This document shows, one piece after another, positions 31,526 through 42,492 of a stretch of DNA of 64,000 nucleotides (positions are counted from its first letter, which is position 1; every line of letters begins with the position of its first letter). The notes below the pieces were generated by a model that saw only the letters and a program-made list of their open reading frames with translations, ran no database searches and was not told where the DNA came from. The position numbers and the translations under genes are program-made. The stretch comes from Blastomonas natatoria (GTDB lineage Bacteria > Pseudomonadota > Alphaproteobacteria > Sphingomonadales > Sphingomonadaceae): NCBI RefSeq assembly GCF_003201955.1, contig NZ_QJJM01000001.1, positions 458,672-522,671 of the forward strand, written 5' to 3'.

Positions 31526-32491
31526 TCAGTGTTTGGTGACCTGAACGCTCTGGATGTCCTGGGCACCAAGTTGCGCCTGTACACTGTCCTTGCCGACCAG
31601 ATGCGCCGCGCCGACGGCCATGAACACCGTGCCCGGCCTGTTCATCCGCGCCTTGATCCATTCGACCCAATTGGCATTGCGATCGGTCAGCAGCGCGTCG
31701 TACAGGCCGGGATAGCTCTCCATGCCCTCGTTCATCAGCTTGTCGAGTGTAACGAGGTCGCCCTTGCCCCAGGCATCGACCAACGCATCGATCTGCGTCG
31801 TGATTTCCGGCACGCCATCCAGCGTCACGTCGAGGAACGCGACCTGCTCCTTGGTGCTGAGGCCGTCGAAGATGCCGAGCTGCTGCTCGACTGTTTCGAG
31901 CTGTCCGATCGATTTGTTCTGTGCCTTGGCAGCGGTCATCAGCACCTTCTCGGCCCCGCTGTTGAGGTCATAGCCCTGCATCATCAGCGGCAGCGTGGTG
32001 AGCGTGACGCTGGCATACCAGGGCTCAAACTGATCGAGCGCCACCGGGGGAATGTTGAGCGTGCCCAAAGTCTTCTCGTACTTGGTCAGCACAGGCGGGG
32101 TCAGCAGGCTGCGCAGCGTGATCCCTTGCGGGTTGGTGGCGAGCCTGTTGACGGTGGCCTGCATCGCGGTCGGGTCCGACGGCTCCTGCACTTCCAGGAT
32201 CAGTTCGTCCGAGGCGTCGAAGGCGGTCTTGATATCGCCCTTGAGCCAGTTGAGGCCCGGCCGGAGCACGTGGACGGTGCCGAACAGATAGATTGTGGTG
32301 TCGGAATCGCGCACCACCCACATCGCCGGGTTGACGTCCTTCTTGGCCGGGGCTGGGGCGGGGCCAAGCGCTTCGGCCAGCGTCGTCGGCTGCTGCGCCA
32401 GCAGCGGTTCGCCGGCAAAGCCGATGGTGACGATGGCCGCGACGGCCAGCGTGGCAGCGCCGCTGCGCAGGGTCTTGAACAATTTTGTCAT
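31526..32491 (-). CDS. exported TraB/GumN family protein
   Basis: The 321-residue protein has a signal peptide (start MTKLFKTL, hydrophobic AATLAVAAIVTIGFAG, cleavage near LLAQQ) and a TraB/GumN domain: WVVRDSDTTIYLFGTVHVL with the GTxH motif, and the C-terminal FMAVGAAHLVGKDSV with GxxH. These motifs are shared with Tiki-type metalloproteases, so a metal-dependent peptidase role in the periplasm is possible. The start at 32491 is preferred because it opens the signal peptide. It follows the small membrane protein by 40 bases on the same strand. Confidence 0.88.
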   Translation of the reverse strand: MTKLFKTLRSGAATLAVAAIVTIGFAGEPLLAQQPTTLAEALGPAPAPAKKDVNPAMWVVRDSDTTIYLFGTVHVLRPGLNWLKGDIKTAFDASDELILEVQEPSDPTAMQATVNRLATNPQGITLRSLLTPPVLTKYEKTLGTLNIPPVALDQFEPWYASVTLTTLPLMMQGYDLNSGAEKVLMTAAKAQNKSIGQLETVEQQLGIFDGLSTKEQVAFLDVTLDGVPEITTQIDALVDAWGKGDLVTLDKLMNEGMESYPGLYDALLTDRNANWVEWIKARMNRPGTVFMAVGAAHLVGKDSVQAQLGAQDIQSVQVTKH

Positions 32492-32531
32492 GAGGTCATC
32501 CTCTTCACTGGGGACTTTGGGGGGCGAGGCG

Positions 32532-32951
32532 TTAACGGAACTTGTACCAGACATAAGCGAGCACGTTGCTGATGAGGCCTGCTAGAAACAGCCAGAGCGC
32601 ATCGGGCTCAGGCACGATTCCGCCCAACCACAGGGTGAACCAGGTCGGATAGCCGATCAGCATGATATTGCCTGCGACAACCATGGTCTTGGTGTGGATC
32701 ACACGCTCCAGCTCGTCGGAGACCTGCATCAGCTTCCACGAACCATAAATTGAGGAAATGACAAACACGAAAGCGCTGAGCACCGCCAGCCAGGGAGGGA
32801 TGCTGTGAGCGGTAAGGTGGCCCACATTTTCGTCCTCGAAAAAGCCGATGAGAAAGCCGGATACCATACCCACGCAGAATAGTGCGCCGACGACTATGTT
32901 GATCCGTTTTTGGCGCTGCTTGGCGCGTGCCTGCCAGTCGCTCTCAACCAT
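32532..32951 (-). CDS. four-helix membrane protein co-encoded with an Xre regulator
   Basis: The 139-residue protein has four predicted transmembrane helices (IVVGALFCVGMVSGFLIGFF, WLAVLSAFVFVISSIYGSW, VVAGNIMLIGYPTWFTLWLG, LFLAGLISNVLAYVWYKF) with a charged N-terminus. Its ATG overlaps the Xre gene stop by 8 bases. Pairs of a small Xre-type repressor and a multi-helix membrane protein are frequent in bacteria, often with the regulator controlling its own operon. Function not known. Confidence 0.8.
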   Translation of the reverse strand: MVESDWQARAKQRQKRINIVVGALFCVGMVSGFLIGFFEDENVGHLTAHSIPPWLAVLSAFVFVISSIYGSWKLMQVSDELERVIHTKTMVVAGNIMLIGYPTWFTLWLGGIVPEPDALWLFLAGLISNVLAYVWYKFR

Positions 32952-33165
32952 GCTGGCCTCCGGTGAATTCATCATCGAATATCTCCTCGATATGCATGTC
33001 AAACAGCCGCGCGATCCGAAAGGCCAGTGGCAGCGACGGATCGTATTTCCCGGTCTCGATCGCGTTGACCGCCTGGCGCGAGACGTCGAGCCTCGCGCCG
33101 AGTTCGGCCTGGCTCCAGTCGCGTTCGGCGCGCAGCACCTTCAGACGGTTCTTCATGTCTTCCAT
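32944..33165 (-). CDS. Xre family HTH transcriptional regulator
   Basis: The 73-residue protein is almost only a Cro/C1-type HTH: MKNRLKVLRAERDWSQAELG, ARLDVSRQAVNAIETGKYDP, SLPLAFRIARLFDMHIEEIF. The start at 33165 has AAGGA about 10 bases upstream; ATG at 33156 is possible. The gene overlaps the downstream membrane-protein gene by 8 bases. Two direct repeats upstream of the preceding small ORF are candidates for its own binding sites. Confidence 0.9.
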   Translation of the reverse strand: MEDMKNRLKVLRAERDWSQAELGARLDVSRQAVNAIETGKYDPSLPLAFRIARLFDMHIEEIFDDEFTGGQHG

Positions 33166-33204
33166 CCGTGAGTCATCCTTGTGCACCTGCAGATACCGGC
33201 GCGG

Positions 33205-33390
33205 TCATGCGAGAACCAGATGGATCGGCATGATGCGCGCGGAGGTTCCAGACGAAGGCGCAGATCTTGCGTCTGATCCCTGGAGGCTGATCCATGCGCA
33301 GACGGCGCAGGTGAGCAGCACAAGTCCTGCTGCCCAGCCGTAAGCGCGGCGGGTGGCGATCGTCAGCAGCGGCGGGTCTGGCTTTTCCAT
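33205..33390 (-). CDS. small single-helix membrane protein at the head of the Xre operon
   Basis: A 61-residue frame with one central hydrophobic helix (GWAAGLVLLTCAVCAWISL) and polar ends. The ATG has AGGA 8 bases upstream, and the frame ends 40 bases before the Xre gene on the same strand, so it is a plausible first gene of the operon. No family recognised. Confidence 0.5.
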   Translation of the reverse strand: MEKPDPPLLTIATRRAYGWAAGLVLLTCAVCAWISLQGSDARSAPSSGTSARIMPIHLVLA

Positions 33391-33410
33391 CGGTGCATCC
33401 TGTCATTGCT

Positions 33411-33486
33411 CGCTGACCAAATGTCAGCTTACCCTGACTTTATGTCGTGATTCGCTGACCATGTCAAGTGACCCTGACTTAGTGCC
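33411..33486. promoter_or_regulatory. two direct repeats upstream of the Xre operon, candidate operators
   Basis: Two units of about 35 bases lie at 33411-33446 and 33453-33486. Both contain GCTGACC, ATGTCA and ACCCTGACTT in the same order, with a 2-base indel, giving a repeat spacing of about 40 bases, or near four helical turns. They lie 21-96 bases upstream of the small membrane-protein start and within 180 bases of the molybdopterin oxidoreductase start on the other strand. Confidence 0.55.
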
Positions 33487-33590
33487 AGTGTCGCATGACA
33501 TCCGCTACGGAATGGCGCGGTTTTCGGTGGCTGGTCACCAGCCGGGCGCGCTGATACCCTCTCACTCAAAGACATCAGGGGAGAGACAGC

Positions 33591-35699
33591 ATGGCGGACG
33601 AATCGGCCACCACCATCCACGCGCGCACCTGCCATTTGTGCGAAGCGAACTGCGGCGTGCTGATCGAGGTCCAGGGGCGCAAGGTCGTCTCGATCAAGGG
33701 CAATCCCGATCATGTGCTGTCGAGGGGCCATATCTGCCCCAAGGCGACCGCGCTCGCCGATCTGCAGGATGATCCCGACCGCCTGCGCCGCCCGGTCAAG
33801 CGCACCGAAAGCGGCTGGGAGGAAATCGACTGGGACACCGCGTTTGCCGAAATCGGCGCGCGCATGGCCGAGGTCACGGAGGGCGGCGGCCAGCCGGCGC
33901 TCTACATGGGCAACCCCAATGCGCACAACTACGCCACCGGCACGCAGACCGGGGTGCTGCGCAAGGCGCTGGGTGTGCGCACCCTTTATTCGGCCTCGAC
34001 GCTCGACCAGATCCCGCACCAGCTCGTCCAGATGTGGATGTACGGGCACAATGCGCTGTTCCCGATCCCCGATATCGACCGCACGCAGTTCATGCTGATC
34101 ATCGGCGGCAATCCGCTCGCCAGCAACGGCAGCGTGTGGACCGTGCCCGATGTGAAGAAGCGGCTGAAGGCGGTGCAGGCGCGGGGAGGGCAGGTGGTCG
34201 TGGTCGACCCGCGCCGCACCGAGACCGCGAAGATCGCCGACGCGCACTATTTCGTCCGCCCAGGCACCGATACCGCGCTGCTGCTTGCGCTGTTGAAGGC
34301 GCTCGACGAGGCGGGTCTGGTCGCGCCGGGACGGCTGGAGCCGATGCTGGACGAGGGCTGGGACGCGGCCTGGCAGGCGATTCGCGGCTTCGAGGTTGCG
34401 CCGCTCGCCGCGCATTGCGGCATCGACGAAAGCGTGATCCGCGACCTCGCGGCGAAGCTCGGCAGCGGTGATCCGGCTATCGTTTACGGCAGGATGGGCG
34501 TTTCCGTCACCGAGGCAGGCACGCTCAACCTCTGGCTCATCCAACTCCTGAACATCGCCACCGGCAATCTTGATCGCGAGGGCGGGGTGATGTTCTCCTC
34601 GCCGGTGATCGATCTGGTCGCGGGCGCGGGGCCGGGCACCTATGACCGGTTCCGCTCGCGCATCGGAAACCGGCCCGAGGTGATCAGCGAGTTTCCGTCC
34701 GCGCTGCTGCCAGAGGAGATAGCCACTCCCGGGGAGGGGCAGATTAAGGCTCTGGTCGTCATCTCGGGCAACCCGGCGCTGTCCGCCCCCGGAGCCTGGG
34801 GCGAGGCGCTGCCGCAGCTCGAGCTGATGGTGTCGATCGACATGTACGTCACCGCGACCAGCGCGCACGCGCATTACATTTTACCGCCGTGCGGGCCGCT
34901 CGAAAAGGATCATTATCCGCTGTTGCTGGGCCCGATCGCCATCCGCAACTATGCCGATTATTCCGCGCCGACGCTGCCGATGGAGGAGGGGGCGAAGGCC
35001 GATTGGGAAATCGTGGCGGAACTGGCGCGTGCGATCCTGGCGGCGAAGGGCGAGGCGGTGCCCAATATCGTGCCGCCGCGCGCAGTGCTCGCCTCGATGC
35101 TCGCGCGTTCGGATTACAAGGTGACGCTGGAGGAACTGGAGGCCAACCCCAATGGCGTGGATTTCGGGCCGCATGTGGAGCGTCTGCCCGAGCGGTTGCA
35201 GACGCCCGACAAGCGCATCGCCTGCGCGCCGCCGCTCTGTCTCGAGGCGCTGGAGCAATGGCGCGTTCATCTCGAAGCCATGCCCGCTGACCAGTTGCTG
35301 CTGATCGGGCGGCGGCATGTTCGCAACAACAACAGCTGGCTCCACAACAGCCCGCGCCTCGCCAAGGGGCCGGACCGTTGCACCGCGATGATCCATCCCG
35401 ACGATGCGGCAGCGCACGGCATCGCGACGGGCGATCAGGTGCGCGTGACCAGCCGCGTGGGATCGGTCCAGCTCGCCGCCGAGGTCAGCGAGGATGTGAT
35501 GCGGGGCGTCATCTCGATCCCGCACGGCTTCGGCCAGGACAAGCCGGGGACGCGGCTCTCGGTCGCGGCGAGGCGTCCGGGCGTGTCGCTCAACGATCTC
35601 ACCGATCCGGCGGCGATGGACCCGATCTCGGGCAATGCCGTACTGAATGGCACCCCGGTGATGCTGGAGCGAGTGGAGCAGGCGGTCGCGGCGGAATAG
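33591..35699 (+). CDS. molybdopterin-dependent oxidoreductase
   Basis: A 702-residue protein of the DMSO-reductase superfamily. The N-terminus binds a [4Fe-4S] cluster with C14-x2-C17-x3-C21-x27-C49 (HARTCHLCEANCG, GHICPK). The bis-MGD-binding regions follow (LIIGGNPLASNGS, VVVDPRRTETA, LLALLKAL), and the C-terminal molydopterin dinucleotide-binding domain starts near 560 (LLLIGRRHVRNNNSWLHN). No signal peptide or Tat motif, so it is cytoplasmic. No partner subunit is adjacent; the likely substrate is an unknown small molecule. Similar stand-alone enzymes are often annotated as anaerobic dehydrogenase or nitrate-reductase-like. Confidence 0.88.
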   Translation: MADESATTIHARTCHLCEANCGVLIEVQGRKVVSIKGNPDHVLSRGHICPKATALADLQDDPDRLRRPVKRTESGWEEIDWDTAFAEIGARMAEVTEGGGQPALYMGNPNAHNYATGTQTGVLRKALGVRTLYSASTLDQIPHQLVQMWMYGHNALFPIPDIDRTQFMLIIGGNPLASNGSVWTVPDVKKRLKAVQARGGQVVVVDPRRTETAKIADAHYFVRPGTDTALLLALLKALDEAGLVAPGRLEPMLDEGWDAAWQAIRGFEVAPLAAHCGIDESVIRDLAAKLGSGDPAIVYGRMGVSVTEAGTLNLWLIQLLNIATGNLDREGGVMFSSPVIDLVAGAGPGTYDRFRSRIGNRPEVISEFPSALLPEEIATPGEGQIKALVVISGNPALSAPGAWGEALPQLELMVSIDMYVTATSAHAHYILPPCGPLEKDHYPLLLGPIAIRNYADYSAPTLPMEEGAKADWEIVAELARAILAAKGEAVPNIVPPRAVLASMLARSDYKVTLEELEANPNGVDFGPHVERLPERLQTPDKRIACAPPLCLEALEQWRVHLEAMPADQLLLIGRRHVRNNNSWLHNSPRLAKGPDRCTAMIHPDDAAAHGIATGDQVRVTSRVGSVQLAAEVSEDVMRGVISIPHGFGQDKPGTRLSVAARRPGVSLNDLTDPAAMDPISGNAVLNGTPVMLERVEQAVAAE

Positions 35700-35721
35700 T
35701 TTTTATTCCCTAACCGTTATC

Positions 35722-35800
35722 GTCAAACCCGCGAAAGCGGAGGTCCCGCTTCCTTCAGACCTGAGCGCATAAGCGGGATTCCCACGTTCGCGGGAATGAC
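35722..35800. repeat. palindromic intergenic repeat (CCCGCGAA arms)
   Basis: Arms GTCAAACCCGCGAAAGCGG near 35722 and GTTCGCGGGAATGAC near 35785-35799 are inverted, with inner GTCCCGCT/AGCGGGAT. It sits between the oxidoreductase and glyQ, and is related to the element at 43596. Confidence 0.75.
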
Positions 35801-35926
35801 GACCATTGGGTTGGCAAAGCTCAACTAAACCCCCTGACACCAAGCCTGAATCACCAGTCCCTTGACCCGCGCCCCTCCATCCGCCAAAGCGCGGCGCATA
35901 TTTTTGCAACTGCGAAGGCCGGACGT

Positions 35927-36796
35927 TTGAGCGAGCAAAGCCTTTCCTTTCAGGACATGATCCTGACCCTGCACCGGTTCTGGAGCAGCCATGGCTGCCT
36001 GATCCTGCAGCCCTATGACATGCCGATGGGCGCGGGCACCTTCCACACCGCGACGACGTTGCGCGCGCTGGGCCCCGATCCGTGGAACGCCGCGTTCGTC
36101 CAGCCCTGCCGCCGCCCGACCGATGGTCGCTATGGTGAAAATCCCAACCGGCTGCAGCATTATTACCAGTATCAGGTGATCCTCAAGCCCTCGCCGGGCG
36201 ACATCCAGCAGCTCTATCTCGACAGCCTGACCGCGATCGGCGTCGATCCGCTGCTGCACGACATCCGCTTTGTCGAGGACGACTGGGAAAGCCCGACGCT
36301 GGGCGCCTGGGGCCTGGGCTGGGAGGTCTGGTGCGACGGCATGGAGGTGACGCAGTTCACCTATTTCCAGCAGATGGGCGGCTTTGATTGCAAGCCGGTG
36401 GCGGGCGAGCTGACCTATGGGCTTGAGCGGCTCGCAATGTACATCCAGGGCAAGGACAGCGTGTACGATCTCGATTTTAATGGCCGGGGCGTCACCTATG
36501 GCGATGTGTTCCTCGAGAACGAACGCCAGATGAGCGCGTGGAATTTCGAGCATGCGAACACCGAAAGCCTGTTCGATGCGTTCAAGAAGGCCGTTGCCGA
36601 GTGCGAGAACTGTCTCGACGCCAAGCTGCCGATCCCGGCCTATGAGCAGGCGATCCAGGCGAGCCATGTCTTCAACCTGCTCCAGGCGCGCGGCGTGATT
36701 TCGGTCGCCGAGCGCCAGGCCTATATGGGCCGCGTGCGCGACCTCGCGAAGGGCAGCTGCCAGGCGTGGATGGAGAAGAATGGGTGGGCGGCGTGA
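35927..36796 (+). CDS. glyQ: glycine-tRNA ligase alpha subunit
   Basis: The 289-residue catalytic subunit of the (alpha-beta)2 glycyl-tRNA synthetase, with [18 protein letters not shown] at the start, the class II motifs including [23 protein letters not shown] and [19 protein letters not shown], and [20 protein letters not shown]. The first in-frame ATG lies inside the conserved start, so the TTG at 35927 (residue 1 [11 protein letters not shown]) is the likely initiation codon, with GAAGG about 8 bases upstream. glyS follows after 151 bases, the gap being filled by a palindromic repeat. Confidence 0.95.
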   Translation: MSEQSLSFQDMILTLHRFWSSHGCLILQPYDMPMGAGTFHTATTLRALGPDPWNAAFVQPCRRPTDGRYGENPNRLQHYYQYQVILKPSPGDIQQLYLDSLTAIGVDPLLHDIRFVEDDWESPTLGAWGLGWEVWCDGMEVTQFTYFQQMGGFDCKPVAGELTYGLERLAMYIQGKDSVYDLDFNGRGVTYGDVFLENERQMSAWNFEHANTESLFDAFKKAVAECENCLDAKLPIPAYEQAIQASHVFNLLQARGVISVAERQAYMGRVRDLAKGSCQAWMEKNGWAA

Positions 36797-36818
36797 TGGT
36801 GCGAACCTCCAACCACCG

Positions 36819-36914
36819 TCACCCTGAACTTGTTTCAGGGTCCATCGGGCACCCAGCGCCTTCGCCCTGTCGGCTTCAGGACGGTCGATGGATGCTGAAA
36901 CAAGTTCAGCATGA
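36819..36914. repeat. palindromic repeat between glyQ and glyS
   Basis: Arms at 36819-36848 and 36886-36914 are inverted over about 29 bases (CTGAACTTGTTTCAGGGTCC versus GGATGCTGAAACAAGTTCAG) and can form a large hairpin. It could affect the glyQ:glyS mRNA ratio. Relatives occur near 28092 and 47517. Confidence 0.85.
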
Positions 36915-36947
36915 CGGGGTTTGCGAAATGGGCCAGGAGCGCGCGGC

Positions 36948-39368
36948 ATGACCGACTTCCTGCTCGAACTCCTCTCCGAGGAAATCCCCGCGCGGATGCA
37001 GGCGAAAGCCCGTGCCGACCTGGAAAAGCTGTTCGCCGATCAGCTCGCCGCTGCGGGGCTGAAGGCGGAGAGCCTGCAGACCTGGTCCACCCCGCGCCGC
37101 CTCGCATTGATCGCGCGCGGGCTGCCCGAGACGACGCAAGCGGTATCCGAGGAGCTCAAGGGTCCCCCCGCCGACGCGCCCGATGCTGCGGTCGAAGGCT
37201 TTTTGCGCAAGGCGGGGCTGACCCGCGACGCGCTCGAAACCCGTGACGTCAAGGGCCGCGCGACGCTGTTCGCGGTGATCGACAAGCCGGGCCGCGCGAC
37301 TGCCGATGTGCTGTCCGAAGCCATCCCCGCGATCGTCCGCGCCTTTCCCTGGCCCAAGTCGATGCGCTGGGGTGCGGCGAGCCAGACCACGGAATCGCTG
37401 CGCTGGGTGCGTCCGCTCCAGGGCATCATCGCGCTCTTGGGCGGCTATGTCGTGCCGTGCGAGGTCGACGGCCTGGTTGCGGGCAACACGACTGTCGGCC
37501 ACCGCTTCCACCACCAGGGCGCGGTCACCGTGTCGGGTGTCGAGGATTATGCCGATGTGCTGCGCGCGGCTTATGTGATCGTCGATCATGAGGAGCGTGC
37601 GAAGATCATCCGCGACGGCGCGGCCAAGGCTGCGGCGGACGCGGGCTTCGCGCTGATCGAGGACGAGGGGCTGGTGGTCGAGAATGCCGGACTCACCGAA
37701 TGGCCGGTGCCGCTGCTCGGCCGTTTCGACCCGGCGTTTCTTGAGGTTCCGCCTGAGGTCATCCAGCTAACCGCCCGGGTGAACCAGAAATATTTCGTGG
37801 TGCAGGATGCGCGCGGCGCGCTCGCCCCGGCTTTCGTCTGCACCGCCAACATCGCCGCGCATGACGGCGGCCAGGCGATCGTCGCGGGCAACGAGAAGGT
37901 GCTGGCGGCGCGGCTCTCCGATGCGCGATTCTTCTGGGAACTTGACCAGAAGAAGACGCTGGAACAGCATGCCGAGAAGCTGAAGGCCATCGTCTTCCAC
38001 GAAAAGCTGGGCACGGTGGCCGACAAGGTCGAGCGCGTCGCCAAGCTCGCCCGCTGGCTGTGCGAAGAGGGGATCATAAAGCCCTCGCCCCTTCAGGGGA
38101 GAGGAGGGAGCCGCGAAGCGGCGGAAGGAGAGGGGCAGTCGCCCACCTCTGCGCAGTCCCCCCTCCCAACCCTCCCCTCTGAAGGGGAGAGGGCCGAGTT
38201 GGCAAATCTCGCCGAACAGGCTGCCCGCCTGTGCAAGGCCGATCTCGTCACCGAGATGGTCGGAGAATTCCCCGAACTTCAGGGGCTTATGGGCGGTTAT
38301 TACGCGGTCAAGGAAGGTCTCGATACCCAGGTCGCCGCCGCCATCCGCGACCATTACAAGCCGGTCGGGCAGGGCGATGACGTGCCGAATGCGCCGGTGA
38401 CGGTGGCGGTAAGTCTGGCGGATAAGCTGGATACGATTGCTGGGTTCTTTTTTGAAGAGATGCCGCCCACAGGATCGCGTGATCCTTTTGCCCTTCGACG
38501 TGCCGCGCTTGGGGTATGGACGACTATATCAGCCAATGGTTTGCGACTGCATTTGCAGACCGCTTTGACGCTTGCAATTGCATTTTACGGCAAGCGAATT
38601 GGGGCGGCTGGTGCAGACTTGGTGAAAGCTTATCGAGCAGCAAAGGAAGCTGCCGGTTTGGAATTTACTGACGCTGATCTGGCCGAAGCGCGGGCCGCAT
38701 TCATCAGCAATAATCTTTCTGATGAGGCTAAATCAGCCATGATTGTCGGAAGGGTCAGGCCTGCGGTTACCGCAATTCTCGACTTCTTCGCCGACCGCCT
38801 CAAGGTCCAGCAGCGCGAGGCCGGCGTCCGTCACGACCTCATCGACGCGGTGTTCGCGCTCGGGGGCGAGGACGATCTCGTTCGCCTCCTCGCGCGGGTG
38901 AAGGCGTTGCAGGGCTTTGTCGAAACGGGCGAGGGGACGAACCTGCTTGCCGGGTACAAGCGTGCGGCGAACATCCTCAAGAAGGAAGAAGCGCCCTCTC
39001 CCCTTCAGGGGAGAGGGAGGAGCCGCGAAGCGGCGGAGGGAGAGGGGCAGTCGCCGACCTCTGCGCAGGCCCCCCTCCCAACCCTCCCCCCTGAAGGGGA
39101 GAGGGCTTTGCAGCACGAACCCGCCGAAATCGCGCTGATCGACGCTCTCGATAAGGCCGAAGCGGCGGCGGACGATGCTATCGCGGCGGAGGATTTCGAA
39201 GGCGCGATGGCCGCGCTTGCAGAGCTGCGCGCACCGATCGATGCGTTTTTCGAGAGCGTCACCGTCAACGATGCCGATCCCGCCAAGCGCGAAGCGCGGC
39301 TCAATCTGCTCGCGCGGTTCCGCGCTGCGGTTCACCGGGTCGCCGATTTTTCGAAGATCGAGGGATAA
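36948..39368 (+). CDS. glyS: glycine-tRNA ligase beta subunit with two in-frame repeat-encoded insertions
   Basis: The 806-residue beta subunit binds tRNA and carries the anticodon-recognition region. It begins LLELLSEEIPARMQAKARAD as usual and keeps KSMRWG, the HD-like domain and the C-terminal ARLNLLARFRAAVHRVADFS. Two insertions of about 38 residues are encoded by the same 115-bp palindromic repeat (38081-38195 and 38993-39107), both read in the same frame, giving peptides that start PSPLQGRG and include SREAAEGEGQSPTSAQ. Bacterial GlyS is usually around 690 residues, so the excess is largely explained by these and a longer linker. The ATG has AGGAG about 8 bases upstream. A stretch near 38430-38770 has clearly lower GC than its flanks. 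Confidence 0.95.
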   Translation: MTDFLLELLSEEIPARMQAKARADLEKLFADQLAAAGLKAESLQTWSTPRRLALIARGLPETTQAVSEELKGPPADAPDAAVEGFLRKAGLTRDALETRDVKGRATLFAVIDKPGRATADVLSEAIPAIVRAFPWPKSMRWGAASQTTESLRWVRPLQGIIALLGGYVVPCEVDGLVAGNTTVGHRFHHQGAVTVSGVEDYADVLRAAYVIVDHEERAKIIRDGAAKAAADAGFALIEDEGLVVENAGLTEWPVPLLGRFDPAFLEVPPEVIQLTARVNQKYFVVQDARGALAPAFVCTANIAAHDGGQAIVAGNEKVLAARLSDARFFWELDQKKTLEQHAEKLKAIVFHEKLGTVADKVERVAKLARWLCEEGIIKPSPLQGRGGSREAAEGEGQSPTSAQSPLPTLPSEGERAELANLAEQAARLCKADLVTEMVGEFPELQGLMGGYYAVKEGLDTQVAAAIRDHYKPVGQGDDVPNAPVTVAVSLADKLDTIAGFFFEEMPPTGSRDPFALRRAALGVWTTISANGLRLHLQTALTLAIAFYGKRIGAAGADLVKAYRAAKEAAGLEFTDADLAEARAAFISNNLSDEAKSAMIVGRVRPAVTAILDFFADRLKVQQREAGVRHDLIDAVFALGGEDDLVRLLARVKALQGFVETGEGTNLLAGYKRAANILKKEEAPSPLQGRGRSREAAEGEGQSPTSAQAPLPTLPPEGERALQHEPAEIALIDALDKAEAAADDAIAAEDFEGAMAALAELRAPIDAFFESVTVNDADPAKREARLNLLARFRAAVHRVADFSKIEG
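38081..38195. repeat. 115-bp palindromic repeat inserted in glyS, copy 1
   Basis: The element starts GCCCTCGCCCCTTCAGGGGA, has a central CCGCGAAGCGG hairpin and ends with a second CTGAAGGGGAGAGGG hairpin. It is in glyS frame, starting at codon phase 2, and aligns without gaps to copy 2 with about 8 mismatches in 115 bases by eye. Confidence 0.9.
38993..39107. repeat. 115-bp palindromic repeat inserted in glyS, copy 2
   Basis: Same element as at 38081, same strand and same codon phase (the two starts differ by 912 bases, a multiple of three). The first hairpin CCCTCTCCCC-TTCA-GGGGAGAGGG is perfect here. The inserted peptide differs from copy 1 in only a few residues. Confidence 0.9.
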
Positions 39369-39410
39369 TCTCGACCGACAACCCCTTCAAACACAGACAG
39401 GCTGAAGCTG

Positions 39411-42074
<2,664 letters not shown>

Positions 42075-42103
42075 GCGAGCGCTCTCCCGCTTCCCTTGAA
42101 GCC

Positions 42104-42262
42104 CTCCCCCTTGATGGGGGAGGGTAGGGTGGGGGTGATCGCCCCGGATTGCGCAGTTGGTTTTCCTGCGCGCGGCCGCGCCGAGACGCACCATCACCCC
42201 CACTGCTGCGACTAGGCCGCAAGCGGCCAAGTCTCGCTGCCTCCCCCATCAAGGGGGAGGGG
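42104..42262. repeat. long palindromic repeat (CCTCCCCCTT arms) after ppdK
   Basis: The ends CCCTCCCCCTTGATGGGGGAGGG (about 42102-42124) and CCTCCCCCATCAAGGGGGAGGGG (about 42239-42262) each fold on themselves and also pair with each other; inside, ATCACCCCCAC pairs with GTGGGGGTGAT. It belongs to the CTCCCC-rich family seen at 18612 and inside glyS. Confidence 0.8.
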
Positions 42263-42286
42263 CGACGGTGGGCGCATACTGCCATT

Positions 42287-42385
42287 CCCCTGTGCAGGCA
42301 GGGGGCCATCTCCCGACGGTTGCCGGATCTGCAGCTGTTGCGCCGCACGCGCGGGCAGGTGATGGGCCCCTGCCTGCGCAGGGAA
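42287..42385. repeat. inverted pair upstream of the DUF1214 gene
   Basis: CCCCTGTGCAGGCAGGGGGCC near 42289 and GGGCCCCTGCCTGCGCAGGG near 42366 are inverted near-copies of about 20 bases. Together with the element at 42104 they fill most of the 418-base gap between ppdK and the DUF1214 gene; I see no gene there. Confidence 0.7.
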
Positions 42386-42492
42386 CCGGCTAGCGCACGC
42401 TGCTGATACCAGCCCACAAGCGCATCCCCCTTGCCATTGCCCCCAAACTCACGGCATAGGCCCTGTCAAAATATAACAGGGAGAGGGACGCC

